Assembly: GCA_036160575.1 (NCBI GenBank)
Contig: JAYYDT010000011.1
Coordinates: 1 to 7,076, forward strand
Source of the DNA: TMED26 sp002694075
GTDB taxonomy: Bacteria; Pseudomonadota; Alphaproteobacteria; Thalassobaculales; Thalassobaculaceae
Reading direction: 5' to 3'
DNA: 7,076 nucleotides
Numbering within the stretch: the first letter of the stretch is position 1; each line of letters opens with the position of its first letter. A program made the translations under genes and the position numbers. This document shows positions 4,891 to 7,076 of the stretch, in pieces. A model generated the notes under the pieces. That model was not told the DNA's origin. It saw only the letters and a program-made list of their open reading frames with translations, and ran no database searches.

Positions 4891-6156
4891 ATGAAAACCC
4901 TGTTCAAACTTGCCGCGGCGGGTGTCGTCGCGGCCCTTATCGCGGGTCCCGCGGCGGCCGATGGCCACAAGGTCGAGATCGAGTTCGCGTATCCGTACTC
5001 CGGTCTGTTCAAAGAGACCTACGCCAAAATCATGAAAGAATTTAACAAGCAGCATCCGAACATCACGGTTAAATTCCGCGCTTCTTACGAAAATTACGAA
5101 GATGGCACCAACACCATCCTGCGCGAGGCGATCGCCGATAAATTGCCGGACGTGACCATGCAGGGTCTGAACCGCCAGGCGATTCTGGTCGAAAAAGGCA
5201 TCGCGCAATCGTTGGAACCGTTCATCGCGACCGAAGCCGATTTCGCCAAAGACGGTTATCACAAGGCGATGCTTGACCTGTCGACCTTCGACAAGCAGGT
5301 CTATGGCCTGCCGTTCTCGGTCTCGACCCCGATCGGCTACTACAACATGGACATCTTGAAAGCCGCCGGCATCTCGAAAATCCCGACCACCTGGGACGAG
5401 GTCATCACGGCCTGCGAAAAAATCAAAAAAACCGGCAAAGACGGCATGTTCTGGGGTTGGAACATCACCGGCAACTGGTTCATGCAAGCGCTGATGTGGT
5501 CGCAAGGCGCCCCGACGATCAAAAACGCCAAGTTCAACTTGGACGGCGAAGCCGGTCTCAACGCGCTGAACCAAATGAAGAAGCTGTTCCGTGGGTGCGG
5601 CATGAAAAACTACTCCATCGCCGATGGTCAAACCGCCTTCAAATCCGGCAAAGTCGGCATGATGTTTTGGTCGACCTCCTCGGTCGGTTCGGTTGAGCGG
5701 GACAAAACCAAGGACTGGACCCTGCAAACCGCGCCGTTCCCGGGCATGCTTGGCATGAACGCGCCGAAAGCGCTGCCGGCCGGTGGTAACGCCGCCATGT
5801 TCGTGTCGACCTCCAAGGACGAGAAGCGTCGTCAAGCCGCGTGGACCTTCTTGAAGTTCATCACCTCCGGCCTGGGTGCCGCCGCGGTCGCCGAGACCAC
5901 CGGTTATGTGCCGCCGAACAAAGCCGCCAACGAGATGATCGGCGACTTTTACGCCGCCAACCCGAACAAGCTGACCGCGGTCAAGCAATTGCCGTTGCTA
6001 TCGACTTGGTTCGCTTATCCGGGTGAAAATGGCTTGGCCATCACCAAAGTGATCTACGATGCCCAAGAGCGTATCGTGGTCGGCGACATCGACGATATGG
6101 AAGAACTGCAGGAAGAGCTCGTCGAGGAAGTCAACGCGCTGATGCCGAAAGGCTGA
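4891..6156 (+). CDS. Periplasmic substrate-binding protein of ABC importer, UgpB-like
   Basis: This 421-residue binding protein delivers the ligand to the two permeases. The signal peptide is clear: MKTLFK, a hydrophobic core (7-19), then GPAAA with likely signal peptidase I cleavage after Ala23. There is no lipobox cysteine, so it should be soluble in the periplasm. It belongs to the extracellular solute-binding family that includes UgpB and MalE. UgpB-like stretches are SYENYEDG (65-72), PFSVSTPIGYYN (141-152), STSSVGS (261-267), AGGNAAMF (297-304) and ETTGYVPPNKAA (335-346). Near 370-385, where E. coli UgpB has GLRLGN with a phosphate-binding Arg, the sequence reads STWFAYPGENGLAI without Arg, so the ligand may differ from glycerol-3-phosphate. 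The C-terminal 399-413 is strongly acidic. AAA lysine codons are more frequent than in neighbours, as in highly expressed genes. Hairpins flank it on both sides. Confidence 0.9.
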   Translation: MKTLFKLAAAGVVAALIAGPAAADGHKVEIEFAYPYSGLFKETYAKIMKEFNKQHPNITVKFRASYENYEDGTNTILREAIADKLPDVTMQGLNRQAILVEKGIAQSLEPFIATEADFAKDGYHKAMLDLSTFDKQVYGLPFSVSTPIGYYNMDILKAAGISKIPTTWDEVITACEKIKKTGKDGMFWGWNITGNWFMQALMWSQGAPTIKNAKFNLDGEAGLNALNQMKKLFRGCGMKNYSIADGQTAFKSGKVGMMFWSTSSVGSVERDKTKDWTLQTAPFPGMLGMNAPKALPAGGNAAMFVSTSKDEKRRQAAWTFLKFITSGLGAAAVAETTGYVPPNKAANEMIGDFYAANPNKLTAVKQLPLLSTWFAYPGENGLAITKVIYDAQERIVVGDIDDMEELQEELVEEVNALMPKG

Positions 6157-6173
6157 TCCGCCAAGACCATCAA

Positions 6174-6230
6174 GCCCGGCCAAAGCGCGCATTGCGCGCT
6201 TCGGCCGGGCCGTCGCCGCCGGCGGTTTTT
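6174..6230 (+). terminator. Long hairpin with downstream T-tract after the binding-protein gene
   Basis: GCCCGGCC (6174-6181) pairs with GGCCGGGC (6203-6210), and AAGCGCGC (6183-6190) pairs with GCGCGCTT (6194-6201) around the loop ATT. That is sixteen pairs broken by one A/C mismatch. The TTTTT (6226-6230) does not follow directly; a small second stem, CGCC (6214-6217) with GGCG (6221-6224), sits just before it. The arrangement could cause partial termination, lowering phosphodiesterase expression, and protect the 3' end of the binding-protein mRNA. The gene downstream keeps its own good ribosome site, so full termination is not certain. Confidence 0.6.
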
Positions 6231-6248
6231 GATAAGGGGAGATGACCG

Positions 6249-7076
6249 ATGAAATTTATCCATTTAACCGATCCGCATTTTATTCCGCCGGGCAAAACCC
6301 TTTACGGCCGTGACCCGCGCCTCGCATTGGACGCCGCCGTGGCCGACATCAACGCCGCCAACAGCGATGCCGAAATGGTGGTCATCACCGGCGATCTCAC
6401 CCATTGGGGCGAGCCGGAAGCCTTCGCCAATCTGGCCGAGTGCCTGGCGCCGTTGACCATGCCGGTGAAGCTGTTGATCGGCAACCATGACCATCGGCCG
6501 ACCTTTCGCGAACATTTTCCCGACCAACAGGTCGACGAGAACGGCTTCATTCAGTCGATCATCGAAACTTCGGCCGGCGTTTTTGTCTTCCTCGACACGG
6601 TGCTTGAAGGCACCCACGCCGGCCATTTTTGCGAGCGGCGATGCGCCTGGTTAAGCCAAACCCTGGCCGACGTTGGCGACCGTGATGTCTTTTTGTTCAT
6701 GCATCATCCGCCGTTCGCGACCGGGGTGGCGGCGATGGACGCCATCGGATTACAGCAAAAAGAGGCATTCCAAGCCGCCATTCATGACCAACAGCACAAG
6801 ATCCGACACTTGTTTTTCGGGCATTTACATCGCCCGATCGCCGGCAGTTGGCTGGACATTCCGTTCAGCACCCTGCGCGCGACCAATCATCAAGTATGGC
6901 TGGATTTCAAAAGCCATGGCATCCAAGGCAGCTTCGAGCCGCCGGCCTATTGCGTGGTCATGCTCGGCGATGAAACGGTGGTGGTGCATTACCACGATTA
7001 CCTGGACGACAGTGTCAAGTTCGCGCTGGGCGATAGCCCGTGGGATGATTGGGCGCGCAAAACCAACCGCGTTTAA
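6249..7076 (+). CDS. Class III metallophosphodiesterase, GpdQ-like (likely glycerophosphodiesterase)
   Basis: This 275-residue cytoplasmic enzyme is complete and ends with TAA on the last base. It has the calcineurin-like metallophosphatase motifs in order: DPH (Asp8, His10), GDLTHWG (Asp49), GNHDHRP (Asn79, His80), MHHPPF (His152 and His153) and GHLH (His192, His194). These should hold two metal ions that activate water to split a phosphodiester. The length and segments such as LYGRDP, FMHHPPF and the early GHLH match GpdQ of Enterobacter (about 274 residues), which hydrolyses glycerophosphodiesters and is promiscuous. A cAMP phosphodiesterase (CpdA-like) is the main alternative. No signal peptide is present, so it should act on imported substrate. 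The ATG follows GGGGAG (6236-6241) by seven bases. Its position behind the importer suggests it cleaves the transported compound to a phosphomonoester and an alcohol; that link is inferred. Confidence 0.9.
   Translation: MKFIHLTDPHFIPPGKTLYGRDPRLALDAAVADINAANSDAEMVVITGDLTHWGEPEAFANLAECLAPLTMPVKLLIGNHDHRPTFREHFPDQQVDENGFIQSIIETSAGVFVFLDTVLEGTHAGHFCERRCAWLSQTLADVGDRDVFLFMHHPPFATGVAAMDAIGLQQKEAFQAAIHDQQHKIRHLFFGHLHRPIAGSWLDIPFSTLRATNHQVWLDFKSHGIQGSFEPPAYCVVMLGDETVVVHYHDYLDDSVKFALGDSPWDDWARKTNRV

Noticed and set aside
4864..5988. Minus-strand open frame of 374 codons opposite the binding-protein gene
   Set aside because: It is compositionally odd (Gly, Arg, Val, Phe), has no motif, and is antisense to a clear secreted binding protein.
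1..7076. Mobile element, CRISPR array, toxin-antitoxin or defence system
   Set aside because: No direct-repeat arrays, transposase or integrase motifs, or defence domains were seen; the content is metabolic and transport genes.

Overview
This window is high-GC, tightly packed bacterial DNA. The base composition, GGAGG-type ribosome sites, several GTG starts and the style of the proteins suggest an alphaproteobacterium, perhaps Rhodospirillales. That placement is an impression from the sequence, not a phylogenetic result. I see no rRNA, tRNA, CRISPR array, insertion sequence, integrase or prophage gene.

Left part (1-1633), three small single-gene units. A minus-strand P-loop sulfotransferase-like gene runs off the left edge (1-834). 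A short divergent intergenic region separates it from a plus-strand VOC/glyoxalase-fold gene of the GLOD5-like type (999-1400). That gene overlaps tail to tail by a few bases with a minus-strand gene for a 78-residue protein of unknown function (1397-1633, GTG start with a strong ribosome site).

Right part (1733-7076), one plus-strand operon-like block. In order it encodes an ABC ATPase of the UgpC/MalK type, two UgpA/UgpE-type inner-membrane permeases (the second overlapping the first by ATGA), a secreted UgpB-like substrate-binding protein, and a class III metallophosphodiesterase resembling GpdQ, which ends exactly at the last base. The simplest reading is a salvage system. The binding protein captures a glycerol-phosphate-type ligand, perhaps a glycerophosphodiester, in the periplasm; the ABC complex imports it; and the cytoplasmic phosphodiesterase splits it. 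The substrate is an inference: the binding protein keeps many UgpB-like positions but seems to lack the C-terminal arginine expected to hold the phosphate.

Non-coding structure is concentrated in this block. A small hairpin pairs with the Shine-Dalgarno sequence of the ATPase gene. Several inverted repeats lie between the second permease and the binding-protein gene. A long hairpin followed by a T-tract lies between the binding protein and the phosphodiesterase. These suggest that expression is tuned gene by gene, with the binding-protein message probably insulated or stabilised. The most unusual protein features are cysteine-containing extra loops on the periplasmic side of both permeases and an extra helical-looking segment in the ATPase. 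I found no clearly unprecedented system; the transporter-phosphodiesterase pairing with its altered binding site is the best candidate for new biology.
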